In this document: positions 55,164-63,546 of the stretch, one piece after another
Numbering within the stretch: position 1 is the stretch's first letter
How the letters are laid out: each line of letters opens with the position of its first letter
Source: JAICKM01 sp050998805
Lineage (GTDB): Bacteria > Chloroflexota > Chloroflexia > QHBQ01 > JAICKM01
Reading direction: 5' to 3'
Length of the DNA stretch: 64,000 nucleotides
NCBI GenBank assembly: GCA_050998805.1
Contig: JBPCPV010000031.1
Coordinates: 65,019-129,018 of the forward strand
Translations under genes and position numbers: made by a program
The notes under the pieces: generated by a model
Databases searched by the model: none
What the model was told of the DNA's origin: nothing
The model's input: the letters and a program-made list of their open reading frames with translations, nothing else

Positions 55164-56769
55164 CGGCCCGCGCGTGTCTCCGCGCCGACGCCTGGCGGGC
55201 GAAGCTCTGCCCCTGGCGCTGCTGCTCGGAGGCGCGGCGATCTTGGCCGGCCTGCGGCTGAACGACATCTTTTCGCTGAACGGCGACAACGCCTGGTACG
55301 TCAACCTGGCCCGCGACCTTGTGACGGGCCGCCCATATAATAACGCCGGCTTCCCGTGGGGCTATCCGGCGCTACTTGCGCCGGGCGTCGCGCTCTTCGG
55401 CCCCGCTAACCTGCGCGCCGAGGTGCCTCTGCTCAAGGGGATCTCCGTTCTGGCCTTCCTGATCGCCGCAGCCCTGCTCTACGCTCTTTTCCGCACCCGC
55501 CACAGCCGCCCGGTCGCCGCACTCACCGTCGCGCTGTTCGTCGTCAACGACATCGCCCTGGTCTACACGAACGACTTGATGAGCGAAATGCCATATATAG
55601 CCGCGAGCGCGGCGGCGCTGCTCTACTGGCAGACGCACCTCGCCGCCCGGCCTCTTCTAGAGGGGGCGACGGGTGACGGGGACGCCGCGCTCCCAGCCAG
55701 GGGAGGTGGGAAAGCCTGGGTTGTCGCCGCGCTCCTGCTGGCGCTGCCGTACTACGTGCGGACTATCGGCCTGGCGATGCTGGCCGCACCGCCAATGTTG
55801 TTGGTGTGGCAGAGGCGCTGGAGGGCGGCGCTGCTGCTGGGGCTGGCGCTCGCCGCGCTCGCCGCACCCTGGGCCGTCTTCAGCAGCCTGACCGCGCCCG
55901 ACCGCAACTACACTGCGTCCTTGCTGCTGCGCGACCCCTATCACCCCGAACTCGGCAAAATCGCCGACCCCGGTGAGTTCCTGGGCCGCTTCGGAGATCG
56001 GGCGGCGTTCTACAGTGGGAGCGTGCTGCCGGGCATGTTGCTGCCGCAGCCCGACGACCCGACGGGGCCTGTACGACAGGCCGGCGGCTGGCTGCTGCTT
56101 GCCGCCGCGGTCGCGGGATATATCATGCGCCTCGTGCGGCGGGTCGAACTGCCCGAAGTTTATGTGGCCGGGTTCGTGGTCATACTCTGTAGCTGGCCCT
56201 GGACCGGGGACCGCTTCCTGCTGCCGGTGTTCCCGTTCATTCTGCACTATATCGCCGAGGTGCTGACGGGGCTGGCGGGGCTGGTTGGCCGCGCGCTCCG
56301 GCGTCCGCGCGTTCTCGCTCCGGTCGCCGTGCTGCTGCTCGCGCTGCTGATGACGCCCAACCTGCTCCAGGACCGGCAGGCGGTGGCGCGCAACCTCGAC
56401 TACCTGAGCGGGCGGAGCGACGGCGGCGTGGCCGCCGAAGACCGGATGTACCTCGACGCCTGCGCTTGGCTGGCCGCGAACACCCCTCCTGACAGCCGCG
56501 TTCTCTCGCGGAAGTCGTCGGTGACCGAGCTGTATGCCGACCGGCCCTCCGAGCTGATCCCGCTGATCCCGCCGGAGCAGTTCCCCGACTGGCTGCGGGC
56601 GCAGGGCATCGCCTACGTGTTAGAAGACAGCTTCCCGTGGTCGAACCACACTGTGGAGCATCTGCGCCCGGCAATCCGGCTCTATCCGGGGCATTTCCGA
56701 CTGCTTTACACGATACGCCCGCCGTCAGCCGAGCTCGCGCCGACGCGCGTCTGGCAGTTCGTACCCTGA
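55132..56769 (+). CDS. GT-C-type membrane glycosyltransferase (ArnT/PMT-like)
   Basis: 545 residues, about 10-11 transmembrane helices plus a C-terminal soluble domain. DNAWYVNLARDL in the first extracytoplasmic loop holds the acidic pair expected of GT-C enzymes using polyprenyl-phosphate sugars. The C-terminal part (CAWLAANTPPDSRVLSRK, LYADRPSELIPL) is typical of this family. Overlaps the lipid kinase by 32 bp; GTG 55174 region is a possible later start. Sugar and acceptor unknown. Confidence 0.82.
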   Translation: MANTLRRTLTSGPRVSPRRRLAGEALPLALLLGGAAILAGLRLNDIFSLNGDNAWYVNLARDLVTGRPYNNAGFPWGYPALLAPGVALFGPANLRAEVPLLKGISVLAFLIAAALLYALFRTRHSRPVAALTVALFVVNDIALVYTNDLMSEMPYIAASAAALLYWQTHLAARPLLEGATGDGDAALPARGGGKAWVVAALLLALPYYVRTIGLAMLAAPPMLLVWQRRWRAALLLGLALAALAAPWAVFSSLTAPDRNYTASLLLRDPYHPELGKIADPGEFLGRFGDRAAFYSGSVLPGMLLPQPDDPTGPVRQAGGWLLLAAAVAGYIMRLVRRVELPEVYVAGFVVILCSWPWTGDRFLLPVFPFILHYIAEVLTGLAGLVGRALRRPRVLAPVAVLLLALLMTPNLLQDRQAVARNLDYLSGRSDGGVAAEDRMYLDACAWLAANTPPDSRVLSRKSSVTELYADRPSELIPLIPPEQFPDWLRAQGIAYVLEDSFPWSNHTVEHLRPAIRLYPGHFRLLYTIRPPSAELAPTRVWQFVP

Positions 56770-56798
56770 AAATGGTAGAATAAGCGGGAGGAAAAACC

Positions 56799-57254
56799 AT
56801 GCCGATTTACGAATACGGTTGCCCCGACTGCAAGCGCAGGGTGAGTCTATTTTACCGGAGCGTCAGCGCCGCCGCCGCCGCTCCTGCGGCTGTCTGCCCG
56901 AACTGTGGCGGCGGAAACCTGCGACGCTTGGTGTCAAAGGTCAGCTATATACGCGCGGCGAACCTGGGCGACAACCCGAACGTCGGGGGGACGACCACAG
57001 CCGACGAGCTAGCGGACGAGAGCCTCTACGGGAGCTATGACAACGACCCGGCGGGCTTCGGCGAGATGCTTAATGGGGTGGACGACGAAGACCCGCGCAG
57101 CGTGGCGCGCTGGGCCCGCCAGATGCAGCAGCAGACCGGCGAAGACCTCGGTCCCGAGTTCAACACGGCGCTGACGCGCATCGAGTCGGGCGAAGACCCC
57201 GACCGGGTCATGGACGACCTCGATCCCGCTGCCGATATGCCCGACGAGTTTTGA
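56799..57254 (+). CDS. FmdB-family zinc-ribbon protein
   Basis: 151 residues. The N-terminal zinc ribbon MPIYEYGCPDC then CPNCGG is the FmdB signature. The rest is acidic and helical (PRSVARWARQMQQQTGEDLG), with no known function. ATG 56799 follows GGGAGGAAAA. The TGA stop lies inside a GAGTTTT heptamer array. Confidence 0.88.
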   Translation: MPIYEYGCPDCKRRVSLFYRSVSAAAAAPAAVCPNCGGGNLRRLVSKVSYIRAANLGDNPNVGGTTTADELADESLYGSYDNDPAGFGEMLNGVDDEDPRSVARWARQMQQQTGEDLGPEFNTALTRIESGEDPDRVMDDLDPAADMPDEF

Positions 57255-57266
57255 GTTTTGAGTTCT
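57246..57266. repeat. GAGTTTT heptamer array at the fmdB-like stop codon
   Basis: Three heptamers (GAGTTTT, GAGTTTT, GAGTTCT), inverse complement of the AAAACTC family at 7834-7880. The stop codon at 57252-57254 is formed by it. Confidence 0.82.
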
Positions 57267-57276
57267 GGATGCTGCA

Positions 57277-57310
57277 AAAGTGGCCTGGTCCGTTTGGACC
57301 AGGCCACTTT
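57277..57310. terminator. bidirectional terminator between the FmdB-like gene and ftsH
   Basis: A perfect 15-bp stem (57277-57291 with 57296-57310) around GTTT, with A/T-rich ends (AAAG and CTTT) on both sides, lies between convergent genes. Confidence 0.88.
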
Positions 57311-57338
57311 GTTTGCGGATGTTCGAGGGCGGGTTAGG

Positions 57339-59309
57339 TTAGATTTCGTCGGAGCGCATCGAGGCGACGCCAGGGACGCCCTGTAGGCCGGGTGTGCCGG
57401 GGAGCGTGCGGGGCTGGACTGGATGCTCGGGCTGGATGGCGCGGGGCGGCGGGCCGAACATACGCGGCTCGGGGCGCGGGATGCCCTCGAAGAGCGACTC
57501 GAACTCGTCGCCTTCCAACGTCTCGCGGTCGATCAGGAGTTCGCTGATCTCGATCAGTTTGTCCTTGCGCGTGGTGAGGATGTCGCGGGCGCGCTCGTAG
57601 GCTTCGTCCACCAGGGCGCGCACCTCTTTGTCGATCTCGAAGGCGATCTCGTCCGAGTAGTTGCGCTGCTCGCTGATCTCGCGCCCGAGGAAGACGAGTT
57701 CTTCTTTGCGGCCGAAGGCCAGCGGGCCGAGCTTCTTGCTCATGCCGTACTGGGTGATCATCCGGCGGGCCATGTCGGTGATGCGCTCGATGTCGTTCGA
57801 CGGGCCGGTGGTGATCTCGTTGAAGATCAGTTCCTCGGCGCAGTGGCCGCCGAGCGCGAAGGCCATGTTGTCCTTGAACTGGCTCTTGGTCCACATGTAG
57901 CGGTCTTCGCCGGGCAGCACACGGGTGTAGCCTCCCATCATGCCGCGCGCGATGATGCTGATCTTGTGGACCGGGTCCACGTTCGGCAGCATCCGTGCGA
58001 CGAGCGCGTGGCCGACCTCGTGGTAGGCCGTGATCGACTTCTCGCGGTCGGTGATGATGCGGCTTTTACGCTCAGGCCCTGCGATCACGCGGTCGATCGC
58101 TTCTTCCAACTCATTCATGCTGATGGTCTTGCGGTTGCGGCGGGCGGCCAGGATCGCGGCTTCGTTCACCAGGTTCTCGAGGTCTGCGCCCGAAAAGCCG
58201 GGTGTCTGCTTGGCGAGGGTTTCGAGCGAAGCGCCCTTCTCGAGTGGTTTGCCGCGGCTGTGAACCTGCAAGACGGCCATGCGGCCCTTGATGTCGGGGC
58301 GGTCGAGGACTACCTGGCGGTCGAAACGGCCTGGGCGGAGGAGCGCGGGGTCGAGCACGTCGGGCCGGTTTGTGGCGGCGACGACAATGACGTTGGTCTG
58401 GCTGTCGAAGCCGTCCATTTCGACGAGGATCTGGTTAAGGGTCTGCTCTCGCTCATCGTGGGAGCCGCCCAGCCCGGCACCGCGCTGGCGGCCCACGGCG
58501 TCAATCTCGTCCACGAAGATGATGCAGGGGGCGTTGCGCTTGGCTTGGTCGAAGAGGTCGCGGACGCGGCTCGCGCCGACGCCGACGAACATCTCAACGA
58601 ACTCGGAGCCGGAGATGGAGAAGAAGGGCACGCCTGCCTCGCCGGCGACCGCGCGGGCCAGGAGCGTCTTGCCGGTGCCGGGAGGGCCGACGAGCAGCAC
58701 GCCACGCGGGATGCGCGCGCCGAGCGCAGCGAACTTGTCGGGGTATTTGAGGAACTCGACTACCTCGGCAAGTTCCTGCTTGGCCTCCTCTACACCGGCC
58801 ACATCGCTGAAGGTGATGGTGGGCTTGTTGCCGGTGAAGAGGCGGGCGCGGCTCTTGCCGAACGAGAGGGCTTGGTTGTTCGTGCCCTGGGCCTGCCGCA
58901 TCATAAACACGAAGACGCCGACGAGGAAGATCACAGGCAGGATGAAGCCGAGGCCCTGGAACCATGCGCCCCACGAGCTTGATGGCTCAGTACTGACGTC
59001 CACCTTGTCGAGTTGGTCCTTGTTAACCCCGAAGACGGTAACAAGATCCGAGTTGAAATTACTGCCCGGCATTGTGAGCACAGCAGTCGGAGGGGTATGT
59101 CCGGCCTTGTAGACGACAGTCAACTGGTTGCTGTCGGCCTGCTCTTTGATCGCCTGCACATCGCCTGCATTAATGTCGGCGGCGAGTTTTGTTATCGAGG
59201 GCGGCGGGGTGCTGCGGCCGTTACTGAGAAAAACGAACAACAGCAGCAATACGGCGACCATGATGACGACGTAGACGAAGCTGTTGCGGAGCCATTTATT
59301 GTCTCCCAT
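57339..59309 (-). CDS. ftsH: ATP-dependent zinc metalloprotease FtsH
   Basis: 656 residues. Two transmembrane helices (about 10-30 and ~110-130) flank the extracytoplasmic domain; then AAA+ with Walker A GPPGTGKT, Walker B IIFVDEID, SRH ATNRPDVLDPALLRPGRFDR, and the protease HEVGH (in TAYHEVGHALVARM) with the third zinc ligand downstream. Degrades misassembled membrane proteins. Own consensus promoter. Full length. Confidence 0.97.
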   Translation of the reverse strand: MGDNKWLRNSFVYVVIMVAVLLLLFVFLSNGRSTPPPSITKLAADINAGDVQAIKEQADSNQLTVVYKAGHTPPTAVLTMPGSNFNSDLVTVFGVNKDQLDKVDVSTEPSSSWGAWFQGLGFILPVIFLVGVFVFMMRQAQGTNNQALSFGKSRARLFTGNKPTITFSDVAGVEEAKQELAEVVEFLKYPDKFAALGARIPRGVLLVGPPGTGKTLLARAVAGEAGVPFFSISGSEFVEMFVGVGASRVRDLFDQAKRNAPCIIFVDEIDAVGRQRGAGLGGSHDEREQTLNQILVEMDGFDSQTNVIVVAATNRPDVLDPALLRPGRFDRQVVLDRPDIKGRMAVLQVHSRGKPLEKGASLETLAKQTPGFSGADLENLVNEAAILAARRNRKTISMNELEEAIDRVIAGPERKSRIITDREKSITAYHEVGHALVARMLPNVDPVHKISIIARGMMGGYTRVLPGEDRYMWTKSQFKDNMAFALGGHCAEELIFNEITTGPSNDIERITDMARRMITQYGMSKKLGPLAFGRKEELVFLGREISEQRNYSDEIAFEIDKEVRALVDEAYERARDILTTRKDKLIEISELLIDRETLEGDEFESLFEGIPRPEPRMFGPPPRAIQPEHPVQPRTLPGTPGLQGVPGVASMRSDEI

Positions 59310-59354
59310 TTATACTCCTCCAAAGAGTGTACCGATTTAGCGAACGTAAACCTG

Positions 59355-59384
59355 ATTATACCAGAGGCGAAACGCCCCTGTCAA
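59355..59384 (-). promoter_or_regulatory. ftsH promoter with inverted repeat in the spacer
   Basis: On the minus strand TTGACA (59379-59384), 18 bp, TATAAT (59355-59360). The spacer contains GGGCGTTTCGCC, a short inverted repeat that could be an operator. Confidence 0.8.
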
Positions 59385-59492
59385 AAACGGATGGCGCACG
59401 ACTAGGCTTTGTGGGCAGCCAACACCGCTACAATGAATACGTAGCCTGCTTATAGTACGGATGCACAGCGCGAAAGTTGCGCGGCGCGGGCG

Positions 59493-60035
59493 TCACTTGT
59501 ATGCCTCCGGCTTGAGCACGCCGACAAACGGCAGGTTGCGGTACTGCTGATGGAAGTCGAGGCCGTAGCCGACCACAAACTCGTCTGGGATGTCGAAGCC
59601 GTAGTAATCTATCTGGACTTCTACGCGGCGGCGGGTCGGCTTGCTCAATAGGGAGCAGATTTTGATGCCGGCGGGGTTGCGGTTCCGCAGGTGTTCCACG
59701 ATATATGTAAGCGTCAGCCCACTGTCAATGATGTCCTCGACGATTAGTATCTGGCGGCCTTCGATTGCGGTGTCGAGGTCTTTGAGGATACGGACGACAC
59801 CGCTCGATTCGGTGGCCGCGCCGTATGACGAGATCGCCATGAAGTCGAGCTCGAGCGGCAGGTCTATCACCCGCGCGAGGTCCACGATGAAGAGCAGCGC
59901 GCCTTTGAGCACGCCGACAAGCAGCAGATCCTGACCGGCGTAATCGGCCGTGATGCGCGCGCCCAGCTCGCGGATCTTGGCCTGCAACTCCTCTCCGTCT
60001 ATCAGAACCCTCTCTATGAATGCGTCATACCACAT
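59493..60035 (-). CDS. hpt: hypoxanthine phosphoribosyltransferase
   Basis: 180 residues. The PRPP-binding motif VEDIIDSGLTLTYI, the GVLKGALLF loop and the purine-contacting DYYGFDIPDEFVVGYG are all present. Converts hypoxanthine and guanine to nucleotides. ATG 60035 follows GAGGGGGAAG and lies inside the end of tilS (22-base overlap), the usual tilS-hpt pairing; ftsH is the next gene, as in many bacteria. Confidence 0.96.
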   Translation of the reverse strand: MWYDAFIERVLIDGEELQAKIRELGARITADYAGQDLLLVGVLKGALLFIVDLARVIDLPLELDFMAISSYGAATESSGVVRILKDLDTAIEGRQILIVEDIIDSGLTLTYIVEHLRNRNPAGIKICSLLSKPTRRRVEVQIDYYGFDIPDEFVVGYGLDFHQQYRNLPFVGVLKPEAYK

Positions 60036-61531
60036 GCGGCTTCCCCCTCGGCCTCGTCTGCTACGAATCTGAAAACCGCGACGGTGCGCGTGTCGGGGCT
60101 GACCGGGGCGAGCGCCGAGCGGCGTCCGCCGGGGCCGGGCACCCAGAGCAGTTCACCGCCGGACTGCGCGAGCAAGGCCAGCCTGTCGCGCACGCCGCGT
60201 GGCACCTCGGCGTCCAGCATCAGGTCTTGCAGCTTGCGGCTGTGGCCTCCTGCACCGAAGAGGCCCATTCGGTCGCCGGGCTGCCGTGTCCGCAACACAG
60301 GGGGCGGCCCGGCATCAAGAGCATAGGCGTCGAAAACCGCGACCCACGAGCCGACTGCCTCGTGCAGCGCGCCAGGCGGCCCCCGGCTGATCAGCAGCCT
60401 GTAGCCGTCCAACAGCACCTCGCCCTCTTGCGGCAGGCCGATCACCTCGCCTGGCTCTATCTGAGGCCAAGATCTATCGGCAGACGCATCGGCCCGCTCC
60501 ACGAAGATCGCGCCCCGCTCTCGGCGGAGCCGGAGGCCGCCCGGCCAATGGAGCACGGCCCCGGTGCGCCCGCCCGGCCCCAGCAGCGCCAGCCCGTCGG
60601 CGATATGCCCTGCCGTCAGCCCCTGCAAGTTCCCGGCCACGATTCCGGCTGCACGCCGCAACGCCCGCCGCCGCAGCGCAGGGTGCAGGCCGGTCAGCGC
60701 AGCCATGTCCAGCCGCACATAGCCTTCTCCCAAAGTAGCCAGGCCCGGCCATACTGAGTCGAGGGCGGCCTCAAGCAGTTCGTTCTCCTCGGCGAAGAGG
60801 CCAGCGCCCGACGCCAGCCGCAGCGCCACGCCAGGATACGCGGCATCGAGCATCGGCATCAGGGTGTGGCGCAGGTAGTTGCGGGCGTAGCCGGTGTCGG
60901 CATTACTGGCGTCCTCGCGTGGCACCAGCCCCTCGGCGGCGCAGTAGGCGGCGATCTCAGCGCGGCGGACGCCGAGGAGCGGACGGAGCAGCGCCGGAGA
61001 TGCGTCGAGCATCGGGAGGCGCATAGCGGCGACGAGTTCCGCCGCGTCGGGGGGCAGGGGCAGCCGCGACCAGGGTGCCATACCGGCCAGCCCCGGCAGG
61101 CCCGCGCCCCGCAGCAGGTGGGCGAGCACGGTCTCGGCCTGGTCGTCAGCCTGGTGGCCGACTACGACGGCGCGTGCGCCGACCGCGGCGGCAACCCCCG
61201 CGAGGAAGGCGTACCTCATCCGTCGGGCCGCATCTTCGGGCGACAGCCCTGCACGCGCGGCGTAGGCGGGCACATCGGCGGTTCGCAGGGTGCAGGCCAC
61301 GCCCCAGGCGGCACAGGTCGCGGCGACGAACTCAGCATCAGCACGTCCTGCATCTCCCCGCATCCCGTGGTCCAGGTGCCCGACATGCAGCGTCGCAGGC
61401 GACACGGCCCCCGTCAGCATATGCAGCAGCGCGAGCGAATCCGGGCCGCCCGACACGCCGACGACAAGCGCGCCTGAGCCGAGCACTCCGGCTGCCTTCG
61501 CGGCTTCCAGGAAATCGGCGACGCCTGACAC
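60014..61531 (-). CDS. tilS: tRNA(Ile)-lysidine synthase
   Basis: About 505 residues. The PP-loop VVGVSGGPDSLALLHML binds ATP, followed by HLDHGMRGDAGRADAEFV and VVGHQADDQAETVL, with TilS substrate-binding and C-terminal domains. Modifies C34 of tRNA-Ile(CAU) so it reads AUA. GTG 61531 is chosen; TTG 61558, which overlaps the SPFH gene, is an alternative. A heptamer pair (GGTGTCA) spans the GTG region. Confidence 0.93.
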   Translation of the reverse strand: MSGVADFLEAAKAAGVLGSGALVVGVSGGPDSLALLHMLTGAVSPATLHVGHLDHGMRGDAGRADAEFVAATCAAWGVACTLRTADVPAYAARAGLSPEDAARRMRYAFLAGVAAAVGARAVVVGHQADDQAETVLAHLLRGAGLPGLAGMAPWSRLPLPPDAAELVAAMRLPMLDASPALLRPLLGVRRAEIAAYCAAEGLVPREDASNADTGYARNYLRHTLMPMLDAAYPGVALRLASGAGLFAEENELLEAALDSVWPGLATLGEGYVRLDMAALTGLHPALRRRALRRAAGIVAGNLQGLTAGHIADGLALLGPGGRTGAVLHWPGGLRLRRERGAIFVERADASADRSWPQIEPGEVIGLPQEGEVLLDGYRLLISRGPPGALHEAVGSWVAVFDAYALDAGPPPVLRTRQPGDRMGLFGAGGHSRKLQDLMLDAEVPRGVRDRLALLAQSGGELLWVPGPGGRRSALAPVSPDTRTVAVFRFVADEAEGEAACGMTHS

Positions 61532-61540
61532 CTGACACCC
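61523..61540. repeat. two CTGACAC heptamers at the tilS start
   Basis: CCTGACA then CCTGACA, a two-copy array just at the 5' end of tilS. Short, so less certain than the others. Confidence 0.55.
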
Positions 61541-61544
61541 GCGC

Positions 61545-62774
61545 TTACTGTTGGTCAATATTCTGCAAACTCGGCGCGACCATGCCGCTGTCGCCGGCGG
61601 CCGGTGATTCCGGCTGCGGAATGCCCCGGGAGGCAGCCATTTGCTCGGGGCTGAGTGCGGGGATCGGAGGCTCAGTACCGAGGTAGCCGTTCAACGCCGG
61701 ACCACCGAGCTGCGGTGCCGCGCCACGGTCACCGGCGAGCATCGGGTTCATCGGGCCAGCTGCATTCGCCGGTGCCGCATCGCCGCCGGGTGTCATGCCG
61801 GAGGTGAACATCACGCGGGGCTGCGGGCTTTTCGATAGCTCGCGCATGATCTCGACCTGCCGCCAGTGCAGCAGATCGCTCTGGCTGAGGCCGAGTATCT
61901 CGGCCACCTTCTTGTAGCTCTCGGCCTCCTTGATACGGACGCGGCTCTCACGCTCGGCGCGCGGTTCCGCGTGGAGGTTCTGCAATGTCATTTCGGAGAG
62001 CGCCGCGTCCTTGAAAGTCACGTCTATGATCTGCACCCCCCAACGCTCGGTCTTTTCGGTCAGGTGTTCCCGCACCCGCTCGCCAAGCGTCTCCTGCCAG
62101 TTTATGTCGCCGGTGATGTCGTCGGCGATAGCGATCTTTGAGAAGAGGTTCTGCAAGACTGCGACGGCCTCTTTCTCGGTGGCTTCCTTCCAATCGCGCA
62201 CCATGTACTTAGCGCGGAAGGCCGCCTGGGTGATGTCGAGCGGGCGGCGCTGCCCCATGATGCGGCCGATGATCGTGGCGGGGGCGGAGCCGGTCCGGGC
62301 AGGCGGCGTGCGCCTCCCGGCGCGACCAGCAGGCTCCAGCGAATCTATGCCGATCCCCGAATGGTTCTGGAAGACGGTGGGGCTTGAGGCGGGCAGGGCG
62401 GGCGTATCTACATAGCTGCCGACCGGCGGGGGCGAGCTGCCCATGATGCGGGGCGGCCTCGGCGCTCCGGGCGTCGAATGGGCGTGCTCGATCTGGTAGT
62501 ATATCACCGCAGAGAGGGTGAGGGGCGTGCCGCCGCGAAGCATCAGCTTCTGGGGAGGCGTCTCCCACTCGTGGATCTGTAGCGGCAGTTCGCCGGAGAT
62601 GTGTTCCCACGGCCAGAGGATGTACCTGCCGGGCGGCACGACGCGGGCGAAGCGGCCCCACGCCTCGACGAGGCCGATCCTGCCCTCGTGCTGGATCTTG
62701 ACGCTACGCGCGCCCATGACCAGGAGATAGATGACGATCCCGATCATGAACAGGCCGAAAATCAAGTTGCCCAC
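61545..62774 (-). CDS. SPFH/Band 7 (stomatin/prohibitin-like) membrane protein
   Basis: 409 residues. One N-terminal transmembrane helix is followed by a Band 7 domain (IGLVEAWGRFARVVPPGRYIL, ITGDINWQETLGERVREHL, GVQIIDVTFKDAAL) interrupted by a ~85-residue Pro/Gly/Ser-rich insertion (about 100-180). The tail is Pro/Ala-rich. Such proteins scaffold membrane microdomains and modulate FtsH; here it heads an operon with tilS, hpt and, further on, ftsH. TTGCAA/TATAAT promoter upstream. Confidence 0.9.
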   Translation of the reverse strand: MGNLIFGLFMIGIVIYLLVMGARSVKIQHEGRIGLVEAWGRFARVVPPGRYILWPWEHISGELPLQIHEWETPPQKLMLRGGTPLTLSAVIYYQIEHAHSTPGAPRPPRIMGSSPPPVGSYVDTPALPASSPTVFQNHSGIGIDSLEPAGRAGRRTPPARTGSAPATIIGRIMGQRRPLDITQAAFRAKYMVRDWKEATEKEAVAVLQNLFSKIAIADDITGDINWQETLGERVREHLTEKTERWGVQIIDVTFKDAALSEMTLQNLHAEPRAERESRVRIKEAESYKKVAEILGLSQSDLLHWRQVEIMRELSKSPQPRVMFTSGMTPGGDAAPANAAGPMNPMLAGDRGAAPQLGGPALNGYLGTEPPIPALSPEQMAASRGIPQPESPAAGDSGMVAPSLQNIDQQ

Positions 62775-62824
62775 TGCGGGTTCCTCCTATCTATGCCTAT
62801 CTATGCGCCAGCAACTCTGCCCTT

Positions 62825-63052
62825 ATGATCATTATACCGATTATGTCAATGCCTTGCAAAGAGTGCCAAACTCCCATAGATCGCCATAGATCGCCACTCC
62901 CCAGTGATGGCACCCTATGGCGATCTATGGCGGGGAGCAAGCCCGGCACGATCTGCCCAGGGTGCGGCACCCCGCAAAGCGCTAAGGGCCTCTGCCCGTT
63001 CCGCGACGGCAACCGCCTCGAAGCCCTTGCAATAGGGGCGCGATTCTGGTAA
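62825..63052 (+). CDS. possible small zinc-ribbon ORF carrying a palindromic insertion
   Basis: 75 codons (later ATGs at 62843 and 62849 are possible). MPCKECQTP near the start and CPGCGTPQ towards the end resemble a zinc ribbon split by ~25 residues that are encoded by the palindrome at 62874-62930. Against it: no ribosome-binding site, and the start lies inside the opposite-strand promoter of the SPFH operon. The smpB promoter overlaps its 3' end. It may be a dead or fortuitous ORF. Confidence 0.3.
   Translation: MIIIPIMSMPCKECQTPIDRHRSPLPSDGTLWRSMAGSKPGTICPGCGTPQSAKGLCPFRDGNRLEALAIGARFW
62831..62859 (-). promoter_or_regulatory. promoter of the SPFH-tilS-hpt operon
   Basis: On the minus strand TTGCAA (62854-62859), 17 bp, TATAAT (62831-62836), about 50 bases upstream of the SPFH start codon. 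Confidence 0.75.
62874..62930. repeat. 57-base palindromic element
   Basis: Perfect 16-bp arms CCATAGATCGCCATAG (62874-62889) and CTATGGCGATCTATGG (62915-62930). The 25-base centre can form a further small hairpin (GCCACT with AGTGATGGC). Each arm is itself built from repeats of ATAGATCGCC. Confidence 0.8.
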
Positions 63053-63055
63053 AAT
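63027..63055 (+). promoter_or_regulatory. smpB promoter (leaderless)
   Basis: TTGCAA (63027-63032), 17 bp, TAAAAT (63050-63055). Transcription start would coincide with the GTG at 63061. Confidence 0.75.
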
Positions 63056-63060
63056 TGGGT

Positions 63061-63531
63061 GTGAGCAAGGGTGAGGAAGGTCGGCGGGATCTCGCGGTGA
63101 ACCGCAAAGCGTTCCACGATTACAGCATCGAGGAGACGATAGAGGCGGGCATCGCGCTGGTCGGCTCCGAGATCAAGTCGTTGCGCGACGGGAAAGCGAA
63201 CCTGCGCGAGAGCTATGTGCGGGTGGAGAACGGCGAGGCGTGGCTGATCAACGCCCACGTTGGGACGTACCCTCAGGGGGGCACGCACTTCAACCACGAA
63301 CCGCTCAGGCGGCGCAAGCTGCTGCTCCACCGCAACCAAATCATCTACCTGCGCTCGAAGGTCGAGCAAAAGGGCCTGGCCCTGGTGCCGATCCGGATCT
63401 ATCTTGGGCACGGCAAGGCGAAGCTCGAGATCGCGGTGGCGCGCGGCAAGAAGCTCTACGACAAGCGGGAGGCTCTGGCCGAACGCGACGCAGCGCGCGA
63501 AATCGCCCGCGCAGTGCGTGGCAAGTTATAG
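63061..63531 (+). CDS. smpB: SsrA-binding protein SmpB
   Basis: 156 residues from GTG 63061, directly at the predicted transcription start. VNRKAFHDYSIEETIEAGI, GSEIKSLRDGKANLRESY, HVGTYPQGGTHFNHEPLR and the basic C-terminal tail (ARGKKLYDKREALAERDA) are the SmpB signature. It binds tmRNA and brings it to stalled ribosomes. The tmRNA gene starts 15 bases after its stop, a natural partnership. Confidence 0.95.
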   Translation: MSKGEEGRRDLAVNRKAFHDYSIEETIEAGIALVGSEIKSLRDGKANLRESYVRVENGEAWLINAHVGTYPQGGTHFNHEPLRRRKLLLHRNQIIYLRSKVEQKGLALVPIRIYLGHGKAKLEIAVARGKKLYDKREALAERDAAREIARAVRGKL

Positions 63532-63546
63532 AGGCGATCACCACCT

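Noticed and set aside
57423..58982. 519-codon plus-strand open frame
   Set aside because: Antisense shadow of ftsH produced by high GC content; no start signal and no recognisable domain.
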